DNA of 52,716 nucleotides from Micrococcales bacterium (GCA_016212425.1 JACRGJ010000044.1:1-52716); one strand, 5' to 3'. Shown: positions 34,638 to 43,213, counted from the first letter of the stretch. The notes: a model not told the origin generated them from the letters alone. Numbers and translations are program-made.

Positions 34638-35657
34638 GTGGCCGAAATGAAACACAGCGTTTACCTGACGGGGGTCGACGCGGGTGGATCGAGCACCCGC
34701 GCGGTGGTCGTCGATGCAACCGGTCACTGCATCGGCTATGCGCGCGCGGGCAGCGGGAACCCCACCTCCGCCGGAGCCGCCCTCGCCGCCGCGAACGTGG
34801 TCGACGCCGTCGAAGCGGCGGTTGCGTCAGCCGGCAGCCCGCGGATCGAGCGGACCGCGGTCGCGATGGCCGGCGCCTCACAAGAGGCGCCCGACTGGCT
34901 GGACGACGCGTTCGGCGCCGCCGGTTTGCGCGGGCAGGTGTCCGTCGAGGCGGACCTCGCCGCCGTCTACCTCTCCGGCAGCCGCGCTCGGCTGGGCTAC
35001 GCCGCGATCGCCGGCACCGGCACGATCGCGGCCCGGCTGCGAGACCATGCGATCGAGGAGGTCGCCGACGGTCTCGGCTGGCTGATCGGCGACGATGGAT
35101 CGGGGTTCTGGATCGGGCATCGCGTGGTGCGAGCGGTGGCCGCCGAGCTGGACGGCCGCGCCGAGCCCACCGCGCTGACGCCGGCGGTGCTCCGGGGGCT
35201 CGGCGTCGAGCGCGCGGCAGGGCCGCCCGACGTCCACGGTCGGCCCTCGGCGCTCGCCGCGCTCGTTGGAGCCGCCTACGCGGAACGACCGGTCCGGCTC
35301 GCACGATTCGCCCCGGCCGCCTTCGCGGCCGCGGCCGCCGGCGATCCGGCGGCGGAGCGGATCGTGCGCGCCGCGGCCGAGCACGTGGCGGCGAGCCTGG
35401 CCTCCGTCGTCGGCGCCCAGCGGGATGGGCCGGTCGTGCTGGGCGGCAGCGTCTTGGCCCGGCAGCCCGCCATGCGCTCCGCCGTGCGCTCCGCGCTCGC
35501 CTCTGCGGGGGTCACCGGGCCGGTCGTCGCGGTGCCGGACGGAGTGGTCGGCAGCGCAGTGCTCGCCCTCGAGCGGCACGGCATCCCGGTCGACGAGCGC
35601 ATCGCCGCGCGCATCACAGCGTCCCTCGCAGGCCTCCGGTCCGAGCGCGAGCCCTAG
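34638..35657 (+). CDS. BadF/BadG-type ATPase, probable N-acetylglucosamine kinase
   Basis: 339 residues from GTG 34638; ATG 34647 gives 336. ASKHA-fold kinase: phosphate-1 loop GVDAGGSSTRAVVVDATG, phosphate-2 region AIAGTGTIAARL, GLGWLIGDDGSGFWIG (a strong marker of the GlcNAc kinase/BadF group) and the adenosine loop PVVLGGSVLA. It would phosphorylate the amino sugar delivered by the divergent NgcEFG importer. No nagA or nagB is in the window. The stop TAG interlocks with the tatB stop in a shared CTAG. Confidence 0.85.
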   Translation: MAEMKHSVYLTGVDAGGSSTRAVVVDATGHCIGYARAGSGNPTSAGAALAAANVVDAVEAAVASAGSPRIERTAVAMAGASQEAPDWLDDAFGAAGLRGQVSVEADLAAVYLSGSRARLGYAAIAGTGTIAARLRDHAIEEVADGLGWLIGDDGSGFWIGHRVVRAVAAELDGRAEPTALTPAVLRGLGVERAAGPPDVHGRPSALAALVGAAYAERPVRLARFAPAAFAAAAAGDPAAERIVRAAAEHVAASLASVVGAQRDGPVVLGGSVLARQPAMRSAVRSALASAGVTGPVVAVPDGVVGSAVLALERHGIPVDERIAARITASLAGLRSEREP

Positions 35658-36124
35658 GTCGACTCGGCGTCGTAGGGCGCGGGAGTCGCGGTGCCCTGGG
35701 CCTGCCCGCTCCGCACACCCGCGCTCTGGGCCTTCATCCGCTTCTCGTAGGCGGACTCCACGTAACGAGACCGCGTGAGCTCCTCAGCGGACTCCGCCCG
35801 CGCCGCGCCCGCGGCGGGGTAGTCGTCGGGGACGTCCTCCATCATCGAGACCGGGCGATCGTCGTCCCCCGAGTCCGACAGCGCCTCGCGGATGATGCGG
35901 CGCGGGTCGTAGTGGCGAGGGTCGAGCTTCGACCATTCCACCTCGTCGAACTCCGGACCCATCTCCTCGCGCATCCGGTCCTTCGCGCCGTTGGCCATAT
36001 CCCGCACGCTGCGCGCGAGACGACCGAGCTGAGCGGCATAGCGGGGTAGACGCTCGGGACCGATGAGGAACAGGGCGATCACGAGGATGACCAGCACCTT
36101 GTCGAAGCTCAATCCCGGGTCCAC
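35654..36124 (-). CDS. tatB: Sec-independent (Tat) translocase protein TatB
   Basis: 156 residues from GTG 36124. One N-terminal membrane helix (SFDKVLVILVIALFLIGPER), with the Gly-Pro hinge of TatA/B proteins, then an amphipathic helix (RYAAQLGRLARSVRDMANGA) and a long charged cytoplasmic tail. Length and the E-R after the hinge favour TatB over TatA. TatB receives twin-arginine substrates; the NgcE-like lipoprotein in this window is one candidate. It is divergent from the O-methyltransferase with 48 bp between the starts. Confidence 0.88.
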   Translation of the reverse strand: MDPGLSFDKVLVILVIALFLIGPERLPRYAAQLGRLARSVRDMANGAKDRMREEMGPEFDEVEWSKLDPRHYDPRRIIREALSDSGDDDRPVSMMEDVPDDYPAAGAARAESAEELTRSRYVESAYEKRMKAQSAGVRSGQAQGTATPAPYDAEST

Positions 36125-36130
36125 GCGGCC

Positions 36131-36136
36131 AGGATA
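36131..36136 (-). promoter_or_regulatory. -10 hexamer TATCCT of tatB
   Basis: Minus strand TATCCT, six bases (ggccgc), then GTG 36124; leaderless layout. Confidence 0.6.
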
Positions 36137-36160
36137 CGCGTCCGGTTCGAGCCTCGCGCC

Positions 36161-36166
36161 TAGGGT
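36161..36166 (+). promoter_or_regulatory. -10 hexamer TAGGGT of the O-methyltransferase gene
   Basis: TAGGGT, six bases (gggcgg), then GTG 36173. The two divergent -10 elements here are only 24 bp apart, so their -35 regions must overlap the opposite gene or promoter. Confidence 0.6.
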
Positions 36167-36172
36167 GGGCGG

Positions 36173-36790
36173 GTGCATGACCTGAGTTGGAAGTTCGCGG
36201 AGGACTTCGTGGCAGAGCCCGCCGACGCCGCGACCGCCCGCCAGCACTCGCTCGAGCGGGCCGTCGACGCGGTCTCGCCGGCCGTGGGCGCCCAGCTGGC
36301 GGTGCTCGCGGCAGCGACCCGCGCGGAGAGCATCATCGAGATCGGCACCGGCCTCGGCGTCAGCGGTCTGTGGATGCTGCACGGGGCCCCGGAGGCGACG
36401 CTCACCTCCATCGACATCGAGGCCGAGCACCACGAGGCCGCCCGCGCGGTGTTCACGGAGGCCGGCCACTCCGCGGCGCGAGTGCGGCTCATCGGCGGAC
36501 GGGCGCTCGACGTGCTGCCGCGGATGAACGACCGCTCCTACGACCTCGTGCTCATCGACGCCGACCCGGAGAACCTGCTCGCCTACGCCGAGCACGGGCT
36601 GCGGCTGGTGCGCCCGCGGGGGGTTGTCGCTGTCCCGCACGCGCTCTGGCACGGAAAGGTGGCCGACCCGGCGCAGCGCGACGACACGGTGGCGGACTTC
36701 CGTGCCCTGCTCACCGCGACCGCCGAATCCGCGAACGTCACCGCGCTGAGCACCTCCGGCGACGGTCTGTTGCAGATCGTCGCGCGCTGA
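36173..36790 (+). CDS. class I SAM-dependent O-methyltransferase
   Basis: 205 residues from GTG 36173. Family 3 O-methyltransferase layout: IIEIGTGLGVSGLWML binds SAM, LTSIDIEAEHHEAAR binds the ribose, YDLVLIDADPENLLAYAEHG is the metal/active-site strand, and VVAVPHALWHGKVADPAQR follows where catechol-type enzymes have a DNxLxxG motif. That motif is altered here (PHALWHG), so the substrate is open. The gene is a usual neighbour of tatB in actinobacteria. Confidence 0.85.
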   Translation: MHDLSWKFAEDFVAEPADAATARQHSLERAVDAVSPAVGAQLAVLAAATRAESIIEIGTGLGVSGLWMLHGAPEATLTSIDIEAEHHEAARAVFTEAGHSAARVRLIGGRALDVLPRMNDRSYDLVLIDADPENLLAYAEHGLRLVRPRGVVAVPHALWHGKVADPAQRDDTVADFRALLTATAESANVTALSTSGDGLLQIVAR

Positions 36791-36902
36791 TGGGTTCCGG
36801 CGCACGGGCCGGATCAGCTGCGCCGCGCGGCTCAGGGACGTCGGCCTGCCCCCGGGCGGTGCGAGGTGGACGTCCGCAGGGCTTCGGAATGGTGCCGCGC
36901 GG

Positions 36903-37079
36903 CTACTTCGCCGCGGCGACCACCTCGCCGAGCACGTCGTAGAGCTCCTTGGCCTCGGCGTCGTTGACCGAGACGACGACACGGCCGCCGCCTTCGACGG
37001 GAAGCCGCACGATGATCAGGCGCCCCTCCTTAACAGCCTCCATCGGTCCGTCACCGGTCCTCGGCTTCATGGCTGCCAT
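36903..37079 (-). CDS. DUF3117 family protein
   Basis: 58 residues from ATG 37079, with GGGGA about nine bases upstream. The sequence begins MAAMKPRTGDGPMEAVKEGR and continues with LIIVRLPVEGGGRVVVSVND, matching the short DUF3117 family found throughout actinobacteria. Function is unknown; the small beta-rich product has no membrane segment. The 112 bp between this stop and the O-methyltransferase stop contain GC-rich inverted stretches but no gene. Confidence 0.85.
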   Translation of the reverse strand: MAAMKPRTGDGPMEAVKEGRLIIVRLPVEGGGRVVVSVNDAEAKELYDVLGEVVAAAK

Positions 37080-37179
37080 GAGTGGTCCCCTTTCGTGGAT
37101 ACGACACCATTATCCCGTATCCGACGACTGCGCATGTACGGGACGGTGGACGAGGACCGGCGTACCGGGACGGAGCTTC

Positions 37180-38445
37180 CTACGGCGGAGACCAATCGGG
37201 TGCGACGACCCACCAGCACGCCGCCACCCAGGCGACCTGGAGCGCGACGCACAGCGTCAGCACCCCCGCGCGTGCGAGCGGATGCCGTGGCTGCACCGCG
37301 CCGAGCACCGGGAACAGGGGCATCAGAAGGCGGAAGGTGCTCGATTGCGGGAAGAACACGGCGAGCAGGTAGACCGCGTAGGAGAGCGACCAGAGGCGCA
37401 GCTCGGGCCCGAGCCGTCGGACGGCGCGGCTGAGCAGGATGAGGGTCAGGACTACGACCCCGGCGAGGACCAGGAGGGCGCCGACCACGAGAGACAGCGG
37501 ACGTGCCGCTCCTGTGGCGAACCGGACCCCGAAGTCGGCGGCGAGGAACCACGGGGTGAACGGGATGAGATCGCTCTGACCGATGTACCCGGAGCGCCAG
37601 GCCAGCTCGGTGTCCATGTAGGCGCGCAGGTCACCGGTGACGACCGCGGCGATGGCCGACCAGGCGAAGCCGACAGCGACGCTCGCCGCTCCGGCGCCGA
37701 GGATCTGGAGGATCTGGCCGCGGGGCAGGGGCTCGGTCCGCCGAGCGAGGACCCGCTGCACCAGGTGCAGTCCGAGGAACAGGGCGAACGCGAGCCCCGT
37801 GGGGCGGGTGAACCCCATCACGAGGATCAGCGGCAGGGTCCAGAGGTACCGCCGCTGCATCACCAGGAGGAGCGCCGCCATGAGCAGCAGCAACTGCAGG
37901 GGCTCGGCGTAGCCCACCTGCAGGATGGGCGAGAGCGGGGCGAAGCAGAACAGGGTCACCCCCCACAGAGCCGCTCCGGGTGACAGCCGCAGGGACAGCA
38001 TCCGGTGGAAGAGCAGCGCCGCTCCGGCGGAGCTCAGCACCGACACGGCGATCGCGGCCACCGCGTACGGCAGCCGCGTGACCAGGCTGACGCCCTGGCT
38101 GAGCCAGGCGTAGAGCGGAAGGAAGGCCCAGGCGTTCTCGGTGACGTTGCCGGCGGCGTCCCGCGGCAGCTCGCGGGGATACCCGAAGAAGGCGATCTGC
38201 TGGTACCAGATGCCGTCCCAGTAGATGCCGAGCTGGCCATAGGAGGGCTGGGCGCCCGAGAAGGCGTTGGCGCTCTGGACCGACGCGAAGATCAGCAGGA
38301 TCACGGTGGTCACCACCCGCGACGCAACGAAGACGAGGAGCACCGCCGCCCACCACGGCAGCCGCCGCGCGCCGGGCGGGGTCGCCGTCACCTCCGCCTC
38401 GGCGGCCGGGATGCCCGGCGCGCGGCTCAAGAGGCCGTCAGCCAC
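37180..38445 (-). CDS. GT-C membrane glycosyltransferase, PIG-V mannosyltransferase-like
   Basis: 421 residues from GTG 38445, overlapping the end of dapE by 19 bp. About ten membrane helices. The first outside loop carries YWDGIWYQQIAFFGYPRE, the W-D/x-W-Y-x-x-I-A pattern of PIG-V-type mannosyltransferases, where the Asp is catalytic, and later FLPLYAWL and GFTRPTGLAFALFL. Such enzymes use polyprenyl-phosphate mannose on the outer membrane face. The acceptor is unknown. Coupling to dapE is probably positional only. Confidence 0.7.
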   Translation of the reverse strand: MADGLLSRAPGIPAAEAEVTATPPGARRLPWWAAVLLVFVASRVVTTVILLIFASVQSANAFSGAQPSYGQLGIYWDGIWYQQIAFFGYPRELPRDAAGNVTENAWAFLPLYAWLSQGVSLVTRLPYAVAAIAVSVLSSAGAALLFHRMLSLRLSPGAALWGVTLFCFAPLSPILQVGYAEPLQLLLLMAALLLVMQRRYLWTLPLILVMGFTRPTGLAFALFLGLHLVQRVLARRTEPLPRGQILQILGAGAASVAVGFAWSAIAAVVTGDLRAYMDTELAWRSGYIGQSDLIPFTPWFLAADFGVRFATGAARPLSLVVGALLVLAGVVVLTLILLSRAVRRLGPELRLWSLSYAVYLLAVFFPQSSTFRLLMPLFPVLGAVQPRHPLARAGVLTLCVALQVAWVAACWWVVAPDWSPP

Positions 38446-39488
38446 GCCCGCAGTCCCGCCTCGCAGCGCTCGAGCTGCTCGACCGGCACCCGCTCGTCGT
38501 CGGCGTGCGCGAGCGAGGGGTCGCCCGGTCCGTAGTTCACCGCGGGGATGCCGAGGGTGGAGAAGCGCGCGACATCCGTCCAGCCGTATTTCGGTTTCGC
38601 CACCGCCCCGACCGCGCGGAGGAAGTCCTGCGCCAGAGGCTGGTCCAGGCCCGGTCGCGCGCCGTCGGCGGCATCCGCGATCTGCACCTCGAAGCCGTCG
38701 AAGAGCTCCAGCATCCGGTCGACCGCCTGGGATGCGGTGCGGCTGGGCGCGAAGCGGTAGTTGACCTGCACGACGCAGCGATCCGGGATCACGTTGCCGG
38801 CGACGCCGCCGTCGATGGCGACGGCGTTGAGGCCTTCACGATAGACCAGACCGTCGACCTCGACCTCCTCCGGGACGGCGTCGACGAGACGCTGCAGGAC
38901 GGGAGCCGCGGCATGGATCGCGTTCTCCCCCATCCACGATCGGGCCGAGTGGGCCCGGCGGCCCTCGAGCACGACGTCGACGCGCAGGGTGCCGTTGCAG
39001 CCACCCTCGACCTCGGCATCCGTCGGCTCGCAGAGCACCGCGAAGTCCGCCGCGAGCAGCTCGGGCCGGTCACGCGCGATGCGGCCCAGGCCGTTGCGAT
39101 CGGAATCGACCTCTTCGTTGTCGTAGAGCACCCAGGTGACGTCGTGGACCGGATCCGTGAGGGCGGCGGCGAGGCGGAGCAGCATCGCGCAGCCGCCCTT
39201 CATGTCCACCGTGCCGCGGCCCCACAGCTCGCCGTCCTCGACACGGGTGGGGAGGTTGTCGTGGATCGGGACGGTGTCGACATGCCCCGCGATCACGACA
39301 CGACGCGCGCGACCGAGCTGCGTGCGGGCGACGATCGCGTCGCCGACCCGGGTGAGGGTGAGGTGGGATAGCGGCAGCAGCGCCTGCTCGATCGCGTCGA
39401 CGAGGGCGCCTTCGGTGCCGGACACCGACGGGACGTCGCACAGCTGCCGAGTGAGCTCCAGCACGGGAGCAGCGAGGTCGACGCGCAC
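38427..39488 (-). CDS. dapE: succinyl-diaminopimelate desuccinylase
   Basis: 353 residues from GTG 39488. Dinuclear zinc M20 enzyme making LL-diaminopimelate for lysine and peptidoglycan. Ligand and catalytic motifs: IAGHVDTVP (His, Asp), GRGTVDMKGG (bridging Asp), VLYDNEEVDSDRNG (Glu base and ligand), VLCEPTDAEVEGGCNGT, and NYGPGDPSLAHADDE (His). Divergent from dapD, which makes the substrate precursor; the two starts are 50 bp apart and both look leaderless. Confidence 0.92.
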   Translation of the reverse strand: MRVDLAAPVLELTRQLCDVPSVSGTEGALVDAIEQALLPLSHLTLTRVGDAIVARTQLGRARRVVIAGHVDTVPIHDNLPTRVEDGELWGRGTVDMKGGCAMLLRLAAALTDPVHDVTWVLYDNEEVDSDRNGLGRIARDRPELLAADFAVLCEPTDAEVEGGCNGTLRVDVVLEGRRAHSARSWMGENAIHAAAPVLQRLVDAVPEEVEVDGLVYREGLNAVAIDGGVAGNVIPDRCVVQVNYRFAPSRTASQAVDRMLELFDGFEVQIADAADGARPGLDQPLAQDFLRAVGAVAKPKYGWTDVARFSTLGIPAVNYGPGDPSLAHADDERVPVEQLERCEAGLRAWLTAS

Positions 39489-39494
39489 CCTCGG

Positions 39495-39500
39495 AGTCTA
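39495..39500 (-). promoter_or_regulatory. -10 hexamer TAGACT of dapE
   Basis: Minus strand TAGACT, six bases (ccgagg), then GTG 39488. Confidence 0.6.
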
Positions 39501-39526
39501 GGCGGCGGCCTCTGCGCCCCGGTCGC

Positions 39527-39532
39527 TACCCT
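39527..39532 (+). promoter_or_regulatory. -10 hexamer TACCCT of dapD
   Basis: TACCCT, six bases (gaacgc), then GTG 39539. Confidence 0.6.
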
Positions 39533-39538
39533 GAACGC

Positions 39539-40471
39539 GTGACGAGCGCATGGGGCGACGGGCTGGCGACGAGCACCCGGACGGGCGAGCCGCTGGATGC
39601 CTGGTTCCCCGCCCCGCGCCTGGGCTCGCGCGCCGGGTCGGCCCCCGCGCGGCCGCCCGCGGCGCTCGAGGCCGCGCTCGGCGAGGACCGGGTGCGCGAG
39701 GTGCGCGTCGACGTTGTCTCCGTCGAGCTCGACACCGATGCCCCTGTCGCCTCGACCCCGGATGCCTACCTGCGCCTGCACCTGCTCAGCCACCTGCTGA
39801 TGCGCCCCAACACCGTGAACCTCGACGGGCTGTTCGATCACCTGCCGATCGTCGCGTGGACCTCCGCAGGACCGGTCGCCGCCTCCGCCCTCGACCGGCT
39901 GCGCCCCGGGCTGCGCCGCGCGGGCATCCAGGTGACCGGACTCGACCGCTTCCCGCGCCTGCTCGACTACCTCACCCCGCACCGGGTACGGATCGCGGAT
40001 GCCGCCCGGGTCCGACTGGGCGCCCACCTCTCGCCCGGCACGACCGTGATGCACGCCGGGTTCGTCAACTACAACGCCGGCACACTCGGCGCCTCGATGG
40101 TGGAGGGGCGGGTGTCCCAGGGCGTCGTGATCGGCGACGGATCGGACGTCGGCGGCGGCGCATCCATCATGGGCACCCTCTCGGGCGGGGGCACGCACCG
40201 GGTCGCGATCGGCGAGCGGGTGCTGCTCGGGGCGAACAGCGGCGTCGGCATCTCCATCGGGGACGACGGCATCGTGGAGGCCGGCCTCTACGTCACCGCG
40301 GGCACCAAGGTCGCTCTCGTCGAGCCCGGTGCTCGCGTGCGGATCGTGAAGGCGGGCGAGCTGAGCGGACAGCCCGGACTGCTCTTCCGTCGGAACTCGC
40401 AGACCGGCGCGGTGGAGGCCCTTCCGCGCACCGGTTCGGGCGTGGAACTCAACGCGGCCCTCCACGCGTAG
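39539..40471 (+). CDS. dapD: tetrahydrodipicolinate N-succinyltransferase
   Basis: 310 residues from GTG 39539. Uses succinyl-CoA on tetrahydrodipicolinate in the succinylase branch of lysine biosynthesis. An N-terminal mixed domain is followed by a left-handed beta-helix of hexapeptide repeats (VRIADAARVRLGAHLSPGTT, FVNYNAGTLGASMVEGRVSQ, GDGSDVGGGASIMGTLSGGG), matching the actinobacterial trimeric DapD with its long N-terminus. It is convergent with rimM across a 21-bp gap. Confidence 0.93.
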   Translation: MTSAWGDGLATSTRTGEPLDAWFPAPRLGSRAGSAPARPPAALEAALGEDRVREVRVDVVSVELDTDAPVASTPDAYLRLHLLSHLLMRPNTVNLDGLFDHLPIVAWTSAGPVAASALDRLRPGLRRAGIQVTGLDRFPRLLDYLTPHRVRIADAARVRLGAHLSPGTTVMHAGFVNYNAGTLGASMVEGRVSQGVVIGDGSDVGGGASIMGTLSGGGTHRVAIGERVLLGANSGVGISIGDDGIVEAGLYVTAGTKVALVEPGARVRIVKAGELSGQPGLLFRRNSQTGAVEALPRTGSGVELNAALHA

Positions 40472-40492
40472 CCCCGCCGCGCCGGGAGCGGC

Positions 40493-41167
40493 TCAGCTGC
40501 CGGGGCCGGTGGCCTCGGAGTCGGGGGCCCCCGGGCCGGTCGCCTCCGGGCCGGACGCCTCCGGGCCGGGGTCGTCCGAGCCGGTCGTCTCCGGGCCGGG
40601 GTCGTCGGCGAGATCCTCGAAGAGGCCCGCGGGCGGAGTGAGCGTGACGGTGCCCTTCTCCACGTCGACGGCGGGCACGATCGCCTGCACGAACGGCACG
40701 AGCACCTCGCGCTCGTCCTGCGCGATGACGAGGAGATCCTGCGCCGGCAGATGATCCACCCGGACCACGCGACCCACGGCGACCCCGTCGCGAATCGCCG
40801 TGAGACCCACCAGCTGGTGGTCGTACCAGGCGTTCTCCTCGACGGGCAGCTCGGCGAGGTCGTGGTCGACCCAGAGGATCGCCTTGACCAGCGACTCCGC
40901 CGCGTCGCGGTCGGCGACATCCTGGAAGAAGGCGACGGGGTGCCCGTTGTACCAGCGCAACTCGGCGAGCTGGATGGCCTTGCCGTGCCACGGCGACGAC
41001 GTCGGCACCTGCAGAGCGAAGCTGGCGCCGGGGGTGAACCGCCGATCCGGGTCGTCGGTGTAGAGCTCGATCTTCATGCCGCCCTTGAGCCCGTGCGCCT
41101 TCGTCAGGCGGCCGACGCGCAGCTGCGTGCGCGCGGGGCGGGGCGCGGACGCTCGCTGCGCGCTCAC
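40493..41167 (-). CDS. rimM: 16S rRNA processing protein RimM
   Basis: 224 residues from GTG 41167, overlapping the khpA stop as GTGA. Binds ribosomal protein S19 and helps mature the 30S head. RimM N-domain: LRVGRLTKAHGLKGGMKIEL; PRC-barrel domain: YDHQLVGLTAIRDGVAVGRV and VLVPFVQAIVPAVDVEKGTV. After about residue 185 there is an unusual tail of near-repeats of DPGPE and SGPE/TGPG units, which is encoded by repeated GGCCCGGA-type DNA. It is part of the rpsP-khpA-rimM operon. Confidence 0.9.
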   Translation of the reverse strand: MSAQRASAPRPARTQLRVGRLTKAHGLKGGMKIELYTDDPDRRFTPGASFALQVPTSSPWHGKAIQLAELRWYNGHPVAFFQDVADRDAAESLVKAILWVDHDLAELPVEENAWYDHQLVGLTAIRDGVAVGRVVRVDHLPAQDLLVIAQDEREVLVPFVQAIVPAVDVEKGTVTLTPPAGLFEDLADDPGPETTGSDDPGPEASGPEATGPGAPDSEATGPGS

Positions 41168-41403
41168 GCCCTGTCGGTGTCGACGACGTCGACGCGCACG
41201 CGCCGTCCGTCGGCGAGCGCCGCGATCAGGGTACGCAGGGCCTTGGCGGTGTGACCGGACCGGCCGATCACCCGCCCGAGGTCGACCGGATTGACGCGCA
41301 CCTCGAGCACCTCGCCGCGCACGGACTCGACCGAGTCCACGTGGACATCGTCAGGGTGATCGACGATGCCCTTGACGAGGTGCTCGAGGGCGGGAGCGAG
41401 CAT
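41164..41403 (-). CDS. khpA: KH-domain RNA-binding protein KhpA
   Basis: 79 residues from ATG 41403. A single KH domain with the nucleic-acid-binding loop GRVIGRSGHTAKALRTLI (GxxG motif GRSG). KhpA pairs with KhpB/Jag in many Gram-positive bacteria to bind small and messenger RNAs. It lies 2 bp after the rpsP stop and overlaps rimM, the standard operon position. Confidence 0.92.
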   Translation of the reverse strand: MLAPALEHLVKGIVDHPDDVHVDSVESVRGEVLEVRVNPVDLGRVIGRSGHTAKALRTLIAALADGRRVRVDVVDTDRA

Positions 41404-41405
41404 GC

Positions 41406-41942
41406 TCAGCTCTCGTCCTTCTCGGCCGGGGCGGGCCCGGCCTCGTCAGCCGCTTCGGCGTCGCTCGTGGCCGACTCGGCGACCACGTCGGCCTTCTCCG
41501 CGGCGGCATCCGCGTCGACGACCGCGGCCGCCTCGGCACTGGCCGCGGCGGCATCCGCGTCGGAGGCAGCGGCGGGCGTCTCCGTCTTCTTCTCCGCCTT
41601 CGGCTTCAGCACCGGCTTCTTCTTCTCGTCGGCGACGAACTCGACGCGACCCTCGGGGGTCTGGACGGTGCTCTTGGCACCCTTCTCGCCCTTGAAGGTG
41701 CCCCAGTCGCCGGTGAGCTTGAGGATCGCGGTGACCTGCTCGGTCGGCTGCGCGCCGACACCGAGCCAGTACTGCGCGCGGTCGGAATCGACCTGGATGA
41801 ACGAGGGGTTCTCGGTCGGGTGGTACTGACCGATCTCCTCGATGACGCGCCCGTCGCGCTTGGTGCGCGAGTCGGCGACGACGATGCGGTAGTACGGCGC
41901 GCGGATCTTCCCGAGCCGCTTGAGCCGGATCTTGACAGCCAC
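41406..41942 (-). CDS. rpsP: 30S ribosomal protein S16 with long acidic tail
   Basis: 178 residues from GTG 41942, with AGGAG four bases upstream. The S16 core is at the N-terminus: [40 protein letters not shown] and [20 protein letters not shown]. The family core is about 80 to 90 residues; here a Lys-rich linker and an Ala/Asp/Glu-rich tail double the length, as in other high-GC actinobacteria. Its promoter region abuts the left end of the integrated element, whose insertion replaced the DNA upstream of a -10-like CACAAT (42073-42078, minus strand). Confidence 0.93.
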   Translation of the reverse strand: MAVKIRLKRLGKIRAPYYRIVVADSRTKRDGRVIEEIGQYHPTENPSFIQVDSDRAQYWLGVGAQPTEQVTAILKLTGDWGTFKGEKGAKSTVQTPEGRVEFVADEKKKPVLKPKAEKKTETPAAASDADAAAASAEAAAVVDADAAAEKADVVAESATSDAEAADEAGPAPAEKDES

Positions 41943-42074
41943 GTTTCTCCTGTGGTGGTGAGGTGGGGTGTGAACCGCTGGCGCGCACGTGGGGCGCAGC
42001 TCGCCGGCGAAGCTCGGACGGTGTCTCCGGACGCGCTGGATAGAGGGTCGAGCGCGGCGGAACCGACCTCCTAT

Positions 42075-42086
42075 TGTGGCAGATCC
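42075..42086. repeat. proposed attL core TGTGGCAGATCC
   Basis: 12-bp direct repeat of 49322-49333. It lies 87 bp before the integrase start and overlaps the rpsP promoter region. The bases to its left complete an EamA reading frame (see findings). Confidence 0.6.
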
Positions 42087-42113
42087 CGTCCTCCCTTGTA
42101 TCCACTGGGCCTT

Positions 42114-42140
42114 GTGCCCCAGATGTCGGCGCCGTGCCCA
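42114..42140. promoter_or_regulatory. candidate integrase arm-type sites, left
   Basis: GTGCCCC (42114-42120) and GTGCCCA (42134-42140), 20 bp apart, between the attL core and the integrase gene. The same heptamer family occurs three times near the right end. Confidence 0.4.
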
Positions 42141-42172
42141 TCTGGGACGTACCACGGGCAGGAGGACCACTC

Positions 42173-43213
42173 ATGGGAGATGCACGAAAACTGCCCTCGG
42201 GCAGATGGCAGGCCAGGTACTACGACCTCGACGGAAAGCGTCGCTCACTCGACACCTACTCGACTAAGCGGGACGCCGAACGGGCGGCCAGAAGAGCCGA
42301 GGTTGAGCAGGAGCAGGCCAAGCGCCAGGTCCTCGACCAGCGGACGACCGTGCGCCAGTACGCGCCGATCTTCCTCCGTCAGAAGGCTCGCACCGTCGTG
42401 GAGGACACGCTGAAGAACCACGAGTCGGGGCTCCGGCTCCACATCCTCCCGGTCTTCGGCGATCGACGCCTTCCCTCGATCCGGCACTCAGAGGTCGCCG
42501 ACTGGGTGGAGCACCTGCCGTCCGAGGGCGTGCGCAGGAGCGCCTACGGAACCCTCTCCGCGCTGATGCGGGCCGCGGTGAGGGATGACCTCATCCTGAA
42601 GAGCCCATGCGGTGTCGAGGGCGCGCTCCGCTACTCCGGCTCCTCTCGTCCGACCTTCACTCCTGAGCAGGCAGAGCAGGTCATCGCCGCCTTACCGGAC
42701 CACTACGCGATCGTGGCCACCGTCCAGTACGGAGCCGCGCTGAGGGCGTCCGAGGCCCTCGCGCTGGATTGGTCCGATGTCGATCTCGACACCGGCCGAG
42801 TCTCCGTCACCAAGCAGTACGTGAAGGGGCAGATGCGCCACCGGACCAAGACCAAGGTGGAGCGCGTGGCCTGGCTTACTCAGGACGCGCTGGAGGCCCT
42901 CAAAGCCCACTGGAAGGCCAACCCGGCCATCGGGTCCACCGCGTGCTTCCGGACGCCCAGAGTAGCGCGCGCGTCCTACGACGGCTACTCCACCGCCATC
43001 CGCCAAGCGGCCGACGCCGCGACGGTGGAGGGCTTCACCAGCCACGCCTTCCGGCACGTCGACCTGGCGGCCTATCAGGGGCACGTGCGGGACATCGTGC
43101 TCACCATGAGCCGAGGCGGCCATGGCGACATCCGGTCGGCGCTGATCTACCAGAAGCAGATGGACGAGCGTCCGGCCGCGCTGGACGACTTCAAGAAGAG
43201 CCGACGTGCTTGA
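42173..43213 (+). CDS. tyrosine site-specific integrase
   Basis: 346 residues from ATG 42173, with GGAGG seven bases upstream. The N-terminus is an AP2-like arm-binding domain (KLPSGRWQARYYDLDGKRRS), then a SAM-like core-binding domain, then the catalytic domain. Catalytic residues: R191 (ALRASEAL), H291 and R294 (SHAFRH) and Y326 (ALIYQKQ). The stretch between the HxxR box and Tyr is somewhat atypical (VDLAAYQGHVRDIVLTMSRG) but of normal length. It reads away from the attL core, as expected for the integrase of the element. Confidence 0.9.
   Translation: MGDARKLPSGRWQARYYDLDGKRRSLDTYSTKRDAERAARRAEVEQEQAKRQVLDQRTTVRQYAPIFLRQKARTVVEDTLKNHESGLRLHILPVFGDRRLPSIRHSEVADWVEHLPSEGVRRSAYGTLSALMRAAVRDDLILKSPCGVEGALRYSGSSRPTFTPEQAEQVIAALPDHYAIVATVQYGAALRASEALALDWSDVDLDTGRVSVTKQYVKGQMRHRTKTKVERVAWLTQDALEALKAHWKANPAIGSTACFRTPRVARASYDGYSTAIRQAADAATVEGFTSHAFRHVDLAAYQGHVRDIVLTMSRGGHGDIRSALIYQKQMDERPAALDDFKKSRRA

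Noticed and set aside
42075-42086. Integration into a tRNA gene.
   Set aside because: No tRNA-like cloverleaf is found at either end; the repeat lies in a transporter 3' end and promoter region.
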